Below, piece after piece: positions 25,031-34,355 of a DNA stretch of 35,340 nt. The notes below the pieces were generated by a model. The model made no database searches and was not told the DNA's origin. It saw only the letters and a list, made by a program, of their open reading frames with translations. The stretch's first letter is position 1. Each line of letters opens with the position of its first letter. The stretch lies in NCBI GenBank assembly GCA_023957275.1, contig JAMLHF010000043.1, forward strand, positions 1 through 35,340, in the 5' to 3' direction. The position numbers and the translations under genes were made by a program. Origin of the DNA: Lentimicrobium sp. (GTDB lineage Bacteria > Bacteroidota > Bacteroidia > Bacteroidales > Lentimicrobiaceae).

Positions 25031-28000
25031 CTAATAAGTATTATTTGAATTAATTGGTAAGCTCAGCTTATTGTCATGCCCGGGCAAATGTATAATATAC
25101 AAGGCTTGAATTGGATTCTGATCAGGAAGCACGTCGTTTGTCTGATTGTTTGCCAGGTTATTTTGATTATTCATTTCAAACAGCAATTCCTTATCTGGCA
25201 ATGAAATTGAAATATCACTATCGGGATTATAAAGTATCCAGGGGAAATCAGGATATTTATGTTGAAATGCCTTTAGGATTTGAGCGTCATTAACCTGTGC
25301 AAGAAATGGTTCTTCAATCCAGGGCTCAGGCTCTGATGTAACATGTTTAATTCCAGGGCCTTCTGTTTGTTGCAGGGATAAGGCTGTGAAATTTGAACCA
25401 CGGTCAGCTATAAATCCGTCTTTTAAGAGTATTTCACCTGCTTCATATTGGATATTGGCTCCACTTTCTATAACTGCAGGGAATGATTCCCCGCCTAAGC
25501 TAATGTTTGCCGCATTCACCGTTGCATAGTACCCTGAAGGTTTGGTAAAATTGCAAAAATTGATATCTATCGCAGCCTCAAAGTTTGATTTAATATCAGT
25601 TAGCCTTTGGAAAACTATTGCTCCATGTGCTCCATCCCGACTATATCCGGGAATTCCAATTATTTCATATCCGTAAGATCTGCTGACAGACTTTCCGTAT
25701 AAATCCCCGGGCAGAATTACTTCAAGCGGGTAATCCCAAGCAAAATAGTAATTATTATCGCCTGTAAAATACTGCGAAAATGAACCTATTCCACTTATCC
25801 CTTGATTGTTAGACCTAAATTCCGAACCATATGTAGCTTTATAATCATACATGTCGGGTTTAGGATGTTCAGTATCCTTGAATAATGAAATTGAACCTAT
25901 TATATTAAAGAGAGGTTCATATTGAAGTCCAAAATAAGCTTCGTCCAATAACTCGAATAATGTGCCATTACTCCTTCTATATAATGGGAAATAGAGTGGG
26001 GAAATATAGGCACCATTGTCTATGAAGTATGAAGTAGTAATAGCATCATTAAAAACGGAAACCCTTTGTCCGAATTTAATATTTTGCAATAATGGTGCAT
26101 TTTCGATTTGCAGTTTCTGAAGCTCTTCCCATGAATTGGCAGCATTCAGATTCCTTTCATAAACATTAATATAACCATGGTTCCACCCCCCTTGTGGTGC
26201 ACCAATAGCCAGAACATCATTATAAAGATCAACCGATTCGCCAAACTGGTCATTGTCAGCGGGACCATCATACTGCTTGATATGGCCCCAGTTATCAGTC
26301 CCCCCTTCGTTTCGATAATATAGCTGCACAATACCCTTATCATCATGATAAGGTGCGCCAATTGCAGCATAATCGCCCCATATGGTTACATTGATGCCGG
26401 TATTGTTATCAAAAGCATTGTTTATTATCTTCATTTCTGTTAAAGTACCTGACCATCCGCTTAAGGGTTTCTTGAAAATATAGGCATTGTTATGGCCTTG
26501 GCCTGAAACAATAACATAATCGCCAAAAATATCAATGCTTTTACCGAAATCAGGGTTATTATCAGAAGGTTCTAACATAGCAAGATTTACCCAATCACCA
26601 AATTCATTCTTGTTGTAAATAAATACAGCCCCTTTACCCGATGATGCAGGAGATCCGATTGCCATAACCAATCCATCGATTGAAACAGAATACCCAAAAG
26701 CATGACCAGGTGTTTGACCGAATATATAATCCCGCCCAGCGCCGTCAGAGCCATTTTGGTAAATTGAAATATGCGCGGGGCTGCCCTGAACATGGTTACC
26801 GTTCATATCCTTTCCGTTTATTGTAATCACAGAACCCCTGCTGTCCGGATGTAAATTTGGCAACACATCCAGGGTAATATTCACAATAGAACCGGAATGA
26901 AGGTTCAAACCCGAATTTGGCTGTGGGGCAGGAACGCAATCAGGATTAGATGAAAGGATCTCCCATGTTATAGAACTTGCTCCGGGATTAGTGAACTCAA
27001 CTATTACGTCGTTATTGCCAGAAGAAGAGATGTTGTCCACATAAGGCAAATTCGGCGTTATTACTGAAAGTGCTGGGAATCCGGGTGAAACGGTAATATC
27101 TATTTCTTCATAGTCGTAAAAACTCAAAGTATTGGAATATTCCGGGTTTAGTTGGAAATCCTCATATCCGTGTTGATTATTCCAGGATTCTAACCGTAAA
27201 GTATATACTCCGATTTCTGTAAAATGAAATTCATGATATTGAAGGTCCTGGGATTGGTAATCATGCAGTACCTTAGAGCAATCATTGCATACAACTTGTG
27301 AACCATTTGGATCAAATAATGTCCATCTTAGATTAGTTGGCAACCATTGATTTTCAGGAACACCCGGCTCACCTACCGGCCATAATCGGGCTGTATAGGT
27401 ATAGGATGTATGCTGACAAATTGTATTTCGGCCGTAAAGTTCGACATCAATAAATTTAGGTGCATTTACTACTTCAATTTCCATCTCAGCATGGCCGTAT
27501 GAAGGCCCGCCACTTGTTGATAAATCAATAATAATCCTGTAAGTGCCCGCTTCTGGGAAATTGTAAGTTAATTCCGGAGAGGTATTGGCAAAATTCTGTG
27601 AGAAGTAAAACAAAGGATCACCTTTTTTATAAACCGCCCAGTTCCCGTAGAAACTCCCGGCAGGGTCAATCAGCGCAGAAAATATGACTTCCTGTTGCGG
27701 ATAAGGCGGACTATTCGGAGAGGCATAAGAAATATCAACTATGAGGTCATCAGGATATACGCTGATTTCTTTTGCATTTGCAACTGTTCTTGAGTGACCG
27801 GTATTATCAATTCCGGTTACAGTTGCAACTATCAGAAACCGGCCCATATTGTAATATTGGTGGGTGAAAGTATAGTAGTTGTTATAAATGTCATCAACAG
27901 TTTGTGATGTACCATCGCCAAAATTGATATCGAATTTCAAAGGAAAATCGTCATTAAAATTTGAGGTTGCTATTTCAATATCATGTAAAAAATAGTTTAT

Positions 28001-30199
28001 TTCCCAATCAAAAACAGACGCAAATGGGTAAGTGGCAGGATCTATATAAATTGACTCGGTATAAGTATCGCTTCCGGTTTCATTGGTAACAGTCAGACTG
28101 ACTATATATTCCCTGTTAAGCTCTAAAACAATACCTTCCACATCTTTTTGGTCGCTTGTTATTCCATTGCCAAAATCCCAAAAATAGGTACCGATTATTC
28201 CTTCAGAAGTACTGAAAAAATCTACCGATATTTCCGGGCCAATTCTGTTACCACCTGAATATAGCGGAGAATAAACAAATTTACTTTTGGGTTTTGATAG
28301 TTCATTTACTGATACATACTTTGATACCTCAACATTATTGACAGAGTGTTTTACATTATATACTCCAGTGATGCTGTATGTTTTATCAATATCTTCATTG
28401 ATTGACCATGAATTAGCCGGATCACCAAAATTCCAATAATAACTACAATTGCTGCTGCATTCAGAAGCATCTTCAAAACGAATTGTATTTGCCGGGAATC
28501 CAAGTTGTGTTGCTGTAAAATCGACAGTTGTATTGCCAAAAATAAAACTGTGATATTGATCAACCCCTGGATTTGTTACTCCGGTCCAACTGCTATTGGA
28601 TAGACGGATTGGAATGTATTCCGGATTTGATTGAATCTGGTTATTAGCCAGGTCGTACCCGTTTATTTTTAAATGATTACGACCTGTTATCAATTTGATT
28701 TTTGGGATTATAAAAGTCCACTTTGTTTTATTCAGGTCCCCGTTGCAATCCTGTGGCGGCGGCAAATAGCTACTTACTGTCAATTGTACACTTTGCATGG
28801 GTTCTGAGGTCGTAACTTCTATTTCTACATCTTTGTTGTTGTCAAACTTTTGCTCCGGTATTGGCAGTGGCTCAAAAAGCAGGCTGTTATTTACCCATTG
28901 CCAGCCACGGTTATATTTGAAGTCAGTAGCACCGTATTCTTTTATTTTAACATTGGCAATGTATGGGCGAAAGTTGTCAATAATAATTTGCTTTGGAGTA
29001 TTATTATTGGGGTTGGCAGGGTTTACAGCCTCAGTATTATCTATTCTGAACGCTCTTGGCTTAATAAAATACACACCATCAGAATATCTGGCTTCAGCAT
29101 TACATGCTGCCAATTTAAGGCTACCGGTAAAATTATCGTTTTTGTGTATTCTTGTATAAATATCAGAAAAATACCAATTGTCATAGGGATATAGCTTATA
29201 TGCAAATGGTTCAATACCTGTACGAGTAATAGAACCAAAGGCCGAGGCAATATCGTAACTAGAATTGCCTGATGGATATCGAGCGTTATCCATTCTGCCA
29301 CCCAACACAATTTTACTTTCAAAATTATTGCCTAAGATTAATTTATAATCATTATCATTTTGTCCGTATTTTTTTATGTAAAGATGAACTTTCTCTATAT
29401 CCATCACGTGATTTGTATAGATACTTCCATTATTTGCTCCAGCCATCTTTACTTGAACTTTTATACTTCCAGTTATATCGCCAGCCATGAATACATTTTG
29501 TCCGTATTCGCTCAAATTATTCAAAGCATTTATTGTAATATCATAATTTGTTTCTTCATGATTAATAAATTGCAAAGGATTTTTTGCATTATTTAAAATA
29601 GTATTTGGGTTAATCATAGGATCTTCACACAGGTAAAGATGCAAATGAACATTGTCAATACCTGAATTTCCCATAGGCGCAACATCCGTTCCTGCAGAAA
29701 CAAATGTCCCGACAGGGTAAACTACATCATTGTATGTTACTGTTCCTATCTCGGGGCCTATTGCGCTAATCGGATTTGAATTTAAATTTAAAATAGCTTT
29801 AGTGCCTGGCTTGCCATCTACATATAACAGAACCATTCCTTTGGTATCGTAATCGAATAAATTTGATTTGTCAAATATATGACCATAACCAAAATCATTA
29901 TTATTTGGACCATCAATAACCAAAATAATGTAATTTGTACCATGTATTTTTTTTACGTTACCAGTAACTGGCGTTATTAATCTATATCCCATATCGTCAT
30001 CACCAGTCAAAACGGAATAATCAATGCCCCTATGAAAAAGAGAAGCATCTCGTCGGAGACCAAAATCCGATGTAATATTTTTTGTTATGAAATTAATTTT
30101 CGGCGAATCATAAGAAACGCGATATTGCAAATCATATTGACAATATGCGCTTACTGTTGAAAGAAAAATGAAAAATAATCCAATTTTTAAACGCTTCAT
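25031..30199 (-). CDS. giant secreted protein: M23 peptidase-like, PKD, FG-GAP and coathanger domains
   Basis: 1722 residues. After a signal peptide (residues 1-20) comes an M23/LytM-like domain with all expected metal-site motifs: HRGID (H56, D60), GYGH (H107) and HLH (H185, H187). Two or three PKD-like domains follow (YYWNFGDPANS, TYFWDFGNG, INFGDGTSQ). An integrin-like FG-GAP block comes after these (AFGYSVSIDGLVMAIGSP, DFGKSIDIFGDYVIVSG, QFGESVDLYNDVLAIGAP). Near the end is a segment like the Bacteroidota 3-coathanger stack (ESGANIQYEAGEILLKDGF). There is no clear T9SS C-terminal domain; the tail is Asn/Gln-rich. It may be an adhesin or matrix protein with a peptidoglycan- or peptide-cutting head. 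The M23 domain at the N-terminus of such a long protein is unusual. Confidence 0.85.
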   Translation of the reverse strand: MKRLKIGLFFIFLSTVSAYCQYDLQYRVSYDSPKINFITKNITSDFGLRRDASLFHRGIDYSVLTGDDDMGYRLITPVTGNVKKIHGTNYIILVIDGPNNNDFGYGHIFDKSNLFDYDTKGMVLLYVDGKPGTKAILNLNSNPISAIGPEIGTVTYNDVVYPVGTFVSAGTDVAPMGNSGIDNVHLHLYLCEDPMINPNTILNNAKNPLQFINHEETNYDITINALNNLSEYGQNVFMAGDITGSIKVQVKMAGANNGSIYTNHVMDIEKVHLYIKKYGQNDNDYKLILGNNFESKIVLGGRMDNARYPSGNSSYDIASAFGSITRTGIEPFAYKLYPYDNWYFSDIYTRIHKNDNFTGSLKLAACNAEARYSDGVYFIKPRAFRIDNTEAVNPANPNNNTPKQIIIDNFRPYIANVKIKEYGATDFKYNRGWQWVNNSLLFEPLPIPEQKFDNNKDVEIEVTTSEPMQSVQLTVSSYLPPPQDCNGDLNKTKWTFIIPKIKLITGRNHLKINGYDLANNQIQSNPEYIPIRLSNSSWTGVTNPGVDQYHSFIFGNTTVDFTATQLGFPANTIRFEDASECSSNCSYYWNFGDPANSWSINEDIDKTYSITGVYNVKHSVNNVEVSKYVSVNELSKPKSKFVYSPLYSGGNRIGPEISVDFFSTSEGIIGTYFWDFGNGITSDQKDVEGIVLELNREYIVSLTVTNETGSDTYTESIYIDPATYPFASVFDWEINYFLHDIEIATSNFNDDFPLKFDINFGDGTSQTVDDIYNNYYTFTHQYYNMGRFLIVATVTGIDNTGHSRTVANAKEISVYPDDLIVDISYASPNSPPYPQQEVIFSALIDPAGSFYGNWAVYKKGDPLFYFSQNFANTSPELTYNFPEAGTYRIIIDLSTSGGPSYGHAEMEIEVVNAPKFIDVELYGRNTICQHTSYTYTARLWPVGEPGVPENQWLPTNLRWTLFDPNGSQVVCNDCSKVLHDYQSQDLQYHEFHFTEIGVYTLRLESWNNQHGYEDFQLNPEYSNTLSFYDYEEIDITVSPGFPALSVITPNLPYVDNISSSGNNDVIVEFTNPGASSITWEILSSNPDCVPAPQPNSGLNLHSGSIVNITLDVLPNLHPDSRGSVITINGKDMNGNHVQGSPAHISIYQNGSDGAGRDYIFGQTPGHAFGYSVSIDGLVMAIGSPASSGKGAVFIYNKNEFGDWVNLAMLEPSDNNPDFGKSIDIFGDYVIVSGQGHNNAYIFKKPLSGWSGTLTEMKIINNAFDNNTGINVTIWGDYAAIGAPYHDDKGIVQLYYRNEGGTDNWGHIKQYDGPADNDQFGESVDLYNDVLAIGAPQGGWNHGYINVYERNLNAANSWEELQKLQIENAPLLQNIKFGQRVSVFNDAITTSYFIDNGAYISPLYFPLYRRSNGTLFELLDEAYFGLQYEPLFNIIGSISLFKDTEHPKPDMYDYKATYGSEFRSNNQGISGIGSFSQYFTGDNNYYFAWDYPLEVILPGDLYGKSVSRSYGYEIIGIPGYSRDGAHGAIVFQRLTDIKSNFEAAIDINFCNFTKPSGYYATVNAANISLGGESFPAVIESGANIQYEAGEILLKDGFIADRGSNFTALSLQQTEGPGIKHVTSEPEPWIEEPFLAQVNDAQILKAFQHKYPDFPWILYNPDSDISISLPDKELLFEMNNQNNLANNQTNDVLPDQNPIQALYIIHLPGHDNKLSLPINSNNTY

Positions 30200-30210
30200 A
30201 TGGCTTTGTT

Positions 30211-31092
30211 CTATTTTAGGATGTTAATAGTATTATTAATTCTTGGTCTTCGATACCTATCTCCATCATTTTTAATAAGTACTATCCATTCTTTTTCGAT
30301 TTTAATTACACCATGAACAAGATTGTTTTCTATAACTACAGTTTCACCATCAGTTAACAAATAATATGTTACTTCTTTCCCTTCATATAAATCACGCCAA
30401 CCAATTCCATTTTCAATTTGCCATGTAAATGGATAGCCGCTTCTGCTAATTGATTCAAGAACAATTTGCCCTGATTTCAAATCTAATATTTTATAGCCTG
30501 GTTCAAATAAATCACAATTCGGCCAGTCGCAGTCCCATGAATACGAAAATAATTCATATTCTGATGTTATACCCACAGAGGTCACATACTTATCCACAAC
30601 TTCAGAATAAATTTTTTCACCATGATTGTTATATGCCTGAACTATACTCTGCGAGGCAATTGTTGTTTCATAATCCATCGTAGTTAAGTAGATACTGTAT
30701 GAAATAGCTGCTGCTTTGTACGACTTAATTGCCTGAAAAGGTGTCCATGAAACGAAAATATTGGAATGAAACAACAACTTTGTTGTATCATTAAGTTTTC
30801 GAGTTTTAATTGGATTTCCATTTGATAACCCGTTAATAAACTTTTTAGCATCACCAAAGCTTATTATAACTAATTCTGAATTAAAATCAGTGGAATTATT
30901 AAAAGTGTACTTTAATGAATTAAAAGGATTATTTTCATGAATATTAACTGTTCTCATGATTTTGTCGTTTTCCAAGAAAAGTATTTTGTCAATCTTCAAT
31001 CGTCCATCAGCCGAATTAAAAATAATCTCCTGAGAATTTACATTCACTATGGATGAAAAAAGAAAAGCAATGGGAATTATTATTCTTTTCAT
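30211..31092 (-). CDS. exported protein of unknown family, 293 aa
   Basis: I do not recognise this protein. It has a signal peptide (MKRIIIPIAFLFSSIVNVNS, then QEIIF) and a beta-rich mature part with no repeats or catalytic motif that I can see. A cysteine pair lies in YSWDCDWPNCDLFEPG. It is encoded between the tail-fibre-like gene (6-bp gap) and the giant M23 gene (11-bp gap), so it is co-transcribed with them and may be a partner. No T9SS domain is present at the C-terminus. Confidence 0.75.
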   Translation of the reverse strand: MKRIIIPIAFLFSSIVNVNSQEIIFNSADGRLKIDKILFLENDKIMRTVNIHENNPFNSLKYTFNNSTDFNSELVIISFGDAKKFINGLSNGNPIKTRKLNDTTKLLFHSNIFVSWTPFQAIKSYKAAAISYSIYLTTMDYETTIASQSIVQAYNNHGEKIYSEVVDKYVTSVGITSEYELFSYSWDCDWPNCDLFEPGYKILDLKSGQIVLESISRSGYPFTWQIENGIGWRDLYEGKEVTYYLLTDGETVVIENNLVHGVIKIEKEWIVLIKNDGDRYRRPRINNTINILK

Positions 31093-31098
31093 ATCATT

Positions 31099-32739
31099 TC
31101 ATTTTTGAAGTTTCTTCTCCAACTCAATCACATACAATGTCAGCTCCTCAATTTTCTTAAGCAACAGCGCATTCATTTGTGCAACATCAATACCGCTTGC
31201 TTTAATTTCGTCCTCAGAGGGTATATCGGGCAGGTGTTGATTTTCTTTGATAAAGGTTTCAACTTCGGCTAGGGGCATTAGGCGGTAATCGTCTTTAAAC
31301 ACACAGTCCCACCAGCTTTGAGTATTCACCCTTACAAGGCTTGAAGTAATCTCACCGTTTACATAAAGGTTGGTTGATACATCAGGATTACCGAAATAGA
31401 CATTGTTATCAGCCCGGATTGACATAACCTGCATATTTTGATTATGGAATTCAATGCGCCCTTCTGTTCCTGTTGTATATAGCTTTATAGAACCTGCCTG
31501 GCTGCTGTTGTTTGATAACAGTATATAAGATCCGTCTGTTTCGCTGCTGTTGGCAAATATTTTAAAAGCTTGCCAATCTGTTCTACCGCCCTTAATATTA
31601 CCGCTGCATAGCAGGTTACCTTTCAGGTCTAATGCTTCAGCAGGGGTTTGGGTGCCTATGCCAATTTTTTTTGTATTGTCAACGGTCACATTATTACCAT
31701 TCTGCAGCCAGATACCTGTGTTAACAGAAGTCGGGTTTACCCATATTGCATTCCCATACTGGTCAGATTGAAGGATATAACCATTCATATATCCAGCCGC
31801 CAACTGAAGTTCTGTTGTTTTAATCTTTCCGACAACCTCAAGTGGGACGGTTGGAGCAAAAGTACCAATACCAACCGGTCCATTAACTATAAGCCCTGCC
31901 ATTCCGGGTGGTGTATGTGTGCTGAAACCAATTGAAACAGCACCTTCAACCTGTAAAGCAGATAAAGGATTGTTTGTTCCTATTCCTACCTTCCCGAATA
32001 TTGTAGTATTTACATCTAGTCTTTCGTTGCCAACCTGTAAATTACCATTGAGAAAAGTTTTACCATTTTCCACATGAAGAAGAGCTTCTGGCCTATCTGT
32101 TCCGATTCCAAGTTTCCCATATATTATCGATACTATTGACCGCTCGCGATTTCCTACAGTAAGGTCGCCATTAAGCAATGTACCACCTCCTTCTACATGA
32201 AATTTAGCCATAGGAGATCCAGTCCCAACACCAACATTACCTGAATTGCTTATAAAAATATTAAAGTTATTGCGTATGGTTGAAATAGAAGAAACCGGTC
32301 TGAAAAAATTCAGCCCACCAGTACTATATTGATCATCGTATTCAATGCCCCATTTACCATGAATCCAATTGTTGGCTGTAAGAACATTATCACTGAATAA
32401 AATGGCACCATTTCTAGAAGTTGGATTAATATCCGGTGTGGTTGAGGCTGTAGTTGTCCGGCATAGTAAAATATTTCCACCTTGCAGTTGAAGTTTTTGA
32501 ACTGGTGCTGAAGTATTATAAAAGACACCGGTCGTTCCAGAAGTTATTCTCTTATATCCACTTAGATTTAACATGCCGGTATGATAGATTGTTCCGCTAA
32601 TATTGTAATCTTTGGTTACATATTTGAAAAACTCCTGAGTATTTCCTGAAGGACTTAACAAAAACGGATCCTGCGCTATTGAAGTTTTACCAATTATTAT
32701 CAGGAAACACATCATTAAAATAACAATTATAGATTTCAT
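31099..32739 (-). CDS. tail-fibre-like secreted protein with VGIGT repeats and C-terminal coiled coil
   Basis: 546 residues with an N-terminal signal (MKSIIVILMMCFLIIIGKTS). The middle carries five copies of a phage-tail-like motif: GNVGVGTGSPMAKFHVEG, GKLGIGTDRPEALLHVEN, GKVGIGTNNPLSALQVEG, GPVGIGTFAPTVPLEVVG and KKIGIGTQTPAEALDLKG. The end has the Bacteroidota form FIKENQHLPDIPSEDEI and a coiled coil (MNALLLKKIEELTLYVIELE). Such proteins probably form trimeric fibres by analogy to phage tail fibres; the usual intramolecular chaperone (S74 peptidase) motif is not evident. No phage genes are nearby, so it is a cellular surface protein. It lies within the secreted-protein operon. Confidence 0.87.
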   Translation of the reverse strand: MKSIIVILMMCFLIIIGKTSIAQDPFLLSPSGNTQEFFKYVTKDYNISGTIYHTGMLNLSGYKRITSGTTGVFYNTSAPVQKLQLQGGNILLCRTTTASTTPDINPTSRNGAILFSDNVLTANNWIHGKWGIEYDDQYSTGGLNFFRPVSSISTIRNNFNIFISNSGNVGVGTGSPMAKFHVEGGGTLLNGDLTVGNRERSIVSIIYGKLGIGTDRPEALLHVENGKTFLNGNLQVGNERLDVNTTIFGKVGIGTNNPLSALQVEGAVSIGFSTHTPPGMAGLIVNGPVGIGTFAPTVPLEVVGKIKTTELQLAAGYMNGYILQSDQYGNAIWVNPTSVNTGIWLQNGNNVTVDNTKKIGIGTQTPAEALDLKGNLLCSGNIKGGRTDWQAFKIFANSSETDGSYILLSNNSSQAGSIKLYTTGTEGRIEFHNQNMQVMSIRADNNVYFGNPDVSTNLYVNGEITSSLVRVNTQSWWDCVFKDDYRLMPLAEVETFIKENQHLPDIPSEDEIKASGIDVAQMNALLLKKIEELTLYVIELEKKLQK

Positions 32740-32804
32740 ACAATTTAGTGTTAGGTTCCTTATTTTTATTAATTTGGATTCACAAATTGAGATTTAACAA
32801 TAGT

Positions 32805-34280
32805 TTATTGCTTAACCCATTTCCCTTGTTCAATTGTTTTTCCTTGATGGATTATTTTCCAGGGATATACTCCTTTCGGCAGGGAAGTAACATCTGATTG
32901 TTCATTTGTATTTTTAAGGATTTTGTGATTTACGAGCTGACCTGAAGTATTATACAATCTGAATTCTGAACTGCATATCTGCGGACCGCTTTGTATTATA
33001 ATGTTATCATTACCTGGATTAGGATAAACAATGGCCTGATGAGCAGTAATTGTTGGCTTGTCATGAATTCCGGTAATCAACCCCAGGCTGTCCACTTTTA
33101 TCATAATAACATCTAACATATTTTCAGGTCTAGAAGGCGTGTAAAACATTCCGGCTAATATGCAACCACCATCTGACGTGGCATCCATGGTGCTTAGTGT
33201 ATAACAGGCTGTATCACTGCCATAAAAGCAAGTCCAACGGCAATTAAGCAGTGAATCGTAGTTGCTAAGCATAATCACTTTTCGCATGCTTTCGTTACAA
33301 CTATAAAAATCGCCGTTATCTTTTCCTGTACCTCCTGTATATATGCTGTTAACATTGGCAATGGACATGCATCTTTTCCATGCACTATAGTCAGGGACAT
33401 CGCCAGTTGTGCCGGCATGGTTAAATGCAAGGGTATTTTCAATTGTATCGAATTTGGAAATTGCCACATCATAATAATACGGCGATATGTAAACCATGCT
33501 TGTTAAGAAGTAGCTGTTATTATTGATCCTTTCGGTTGTCATATATATATCATGCCAGTTTGGAATCGGCCTGACTTCAACTAACAATAGGTTTTCGTCT
33601 AATTGCAGGATTTGTGATGCACTACTGTTGCCAGTATAAGATTCAAAGCCACTGACAAATGCCTTGTATTGCCCATTAATCCAATTTAGTGTCCTCATCT
33701 TAGTTGTCTGGGGATTACCATTTATAATGTAATTGGAATTTAGTGAGTCCCCTTCCTTTGTAATTTCAAGGAAAAATAATGAATGTAAATGGTTAGGGTC
33801 ACCAGTAGTCAATGTTGAACCTATCAAAATATTACCCTCGTTATTTTCTACTAAGGCTATATTTGATGTAAATGGCCGATTTGTCATATATTTTTTTTCC
33901 CAGATTATTCTTAGTGAAGTATCTAATTTCATTAACCATATCTGGCAGTAAGGAAGATCGTTTGATTTATATCCACCGATTGTTAGAAACTCTGATTCAT
34001 TTAATGGGAAGATACATTGGATGTCAGAGTATTGTCCAAATACTTCCGGAAAAGTTATTCCGCTTTGAATATTTCCACTACCATCCATCTTTAACAGTTT
34101 AGCGTACCTCCATATTGATAATTGATCATTGCTATACTTTTGCCCAATGAAATAAGAAGAGCCAACCTGTTTAATGCATAAAGGAATCTCATCATTCTGA
34201 TCTCCATATGTAGTTACGAAATAAGGTTGAGCATCTGCAATAAAGTGAATTAAGAAAATCACTATTAATAGTTGCCTCAT
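32805..34280 (-). CDS. secreted protein with T9SS type A sorting domain
   Basis: 491 residues. The signal peptide is MRQLLIVIFLIHFIADA. The body looks like a propeller-type protein with strands such as EFLTIGGYKSNDL, GNILIGSTLTTGD and DGGCILAGMFYTPSRP, resembling the SBBP-like gene at 23343 but with weaker repeats. The C-terminal domain starts at AIVYPNPGNDNIII and ends GKTIEQGKWVKQ, a type A sorting domain. A 65-bp AT-rich gap separates it from the tail-fibre-like gene and a 75-bp gap from the lipoprotein gene. The ligand is unknown. Confidence 0.85.
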   Translation of the reverse strand: MRQLLIVIFLIHFIADAQPYFVTTYGDQNDEIPLCIKQVGSSYFIGQKYSNDQLSIWRYAKLLKMDGSGNIQSGITFPEVFGQYSDIQCIFPLNESEFLTIGGYKSNDLPYCQIWLMKLDTSLRIIWEKKYMTNRPFTSNIALVENNEGNILIGSTLTTGDPNHLHSLFFLEITKEGDSLNSNYIINGNPQTTKMRTLNWINGQYKAFVSGFESYTGNSSASQILQLDENLLLVEVRPIPNWHDIYMTTERINNNSYFLTSMVYISPYYYDVAISKFDTIENTLAFNHAGTTGDVPDYSAWKRCMSIANVNSIYTGGTGKDNGDFYSCNESMRKVIMLSNYDSLLNCRWTCFYGSDTACYTLSTMDATSDGGCILAGMFYTPSRPENMLDVIMIKVDSLGLITGIHDKPTITAHQAIVYPNPGNDNIIIQSGPQICSSEFRLYNTSGQLVNHKILKNTNEQSDVTSLPKGVYPWKIIHQGKTIEQGKWVKQ

Positions 34281-34355
34281 AGATCATTGGTATTTGGTAT
34301 TATAGGGAGAAATAAAGTTTGTCTTGGTTTCTCCCCATTACAATGAGTTTAACAA

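Noticed and set aside
25031-30199. Phage endolysin because of the M23 motif
   Set aside because: The domain sits behind a signal peptide at the head of a 1722-residue surface-type protein with PKD and FG-GAP repeats.
31099-32739. Prophage tail fibre
   Set aside because: No capsid, portal, integrase or lysis genes are nearby. A signal peptide and secreted neighbours point to a cellular surface protein.
34281-34355. Direct repeat CATTGTAA x2 as an operator
   Set aside because: Only two short copies in AT-rich DNA, with no dyad and no recognisable promoter next to them.
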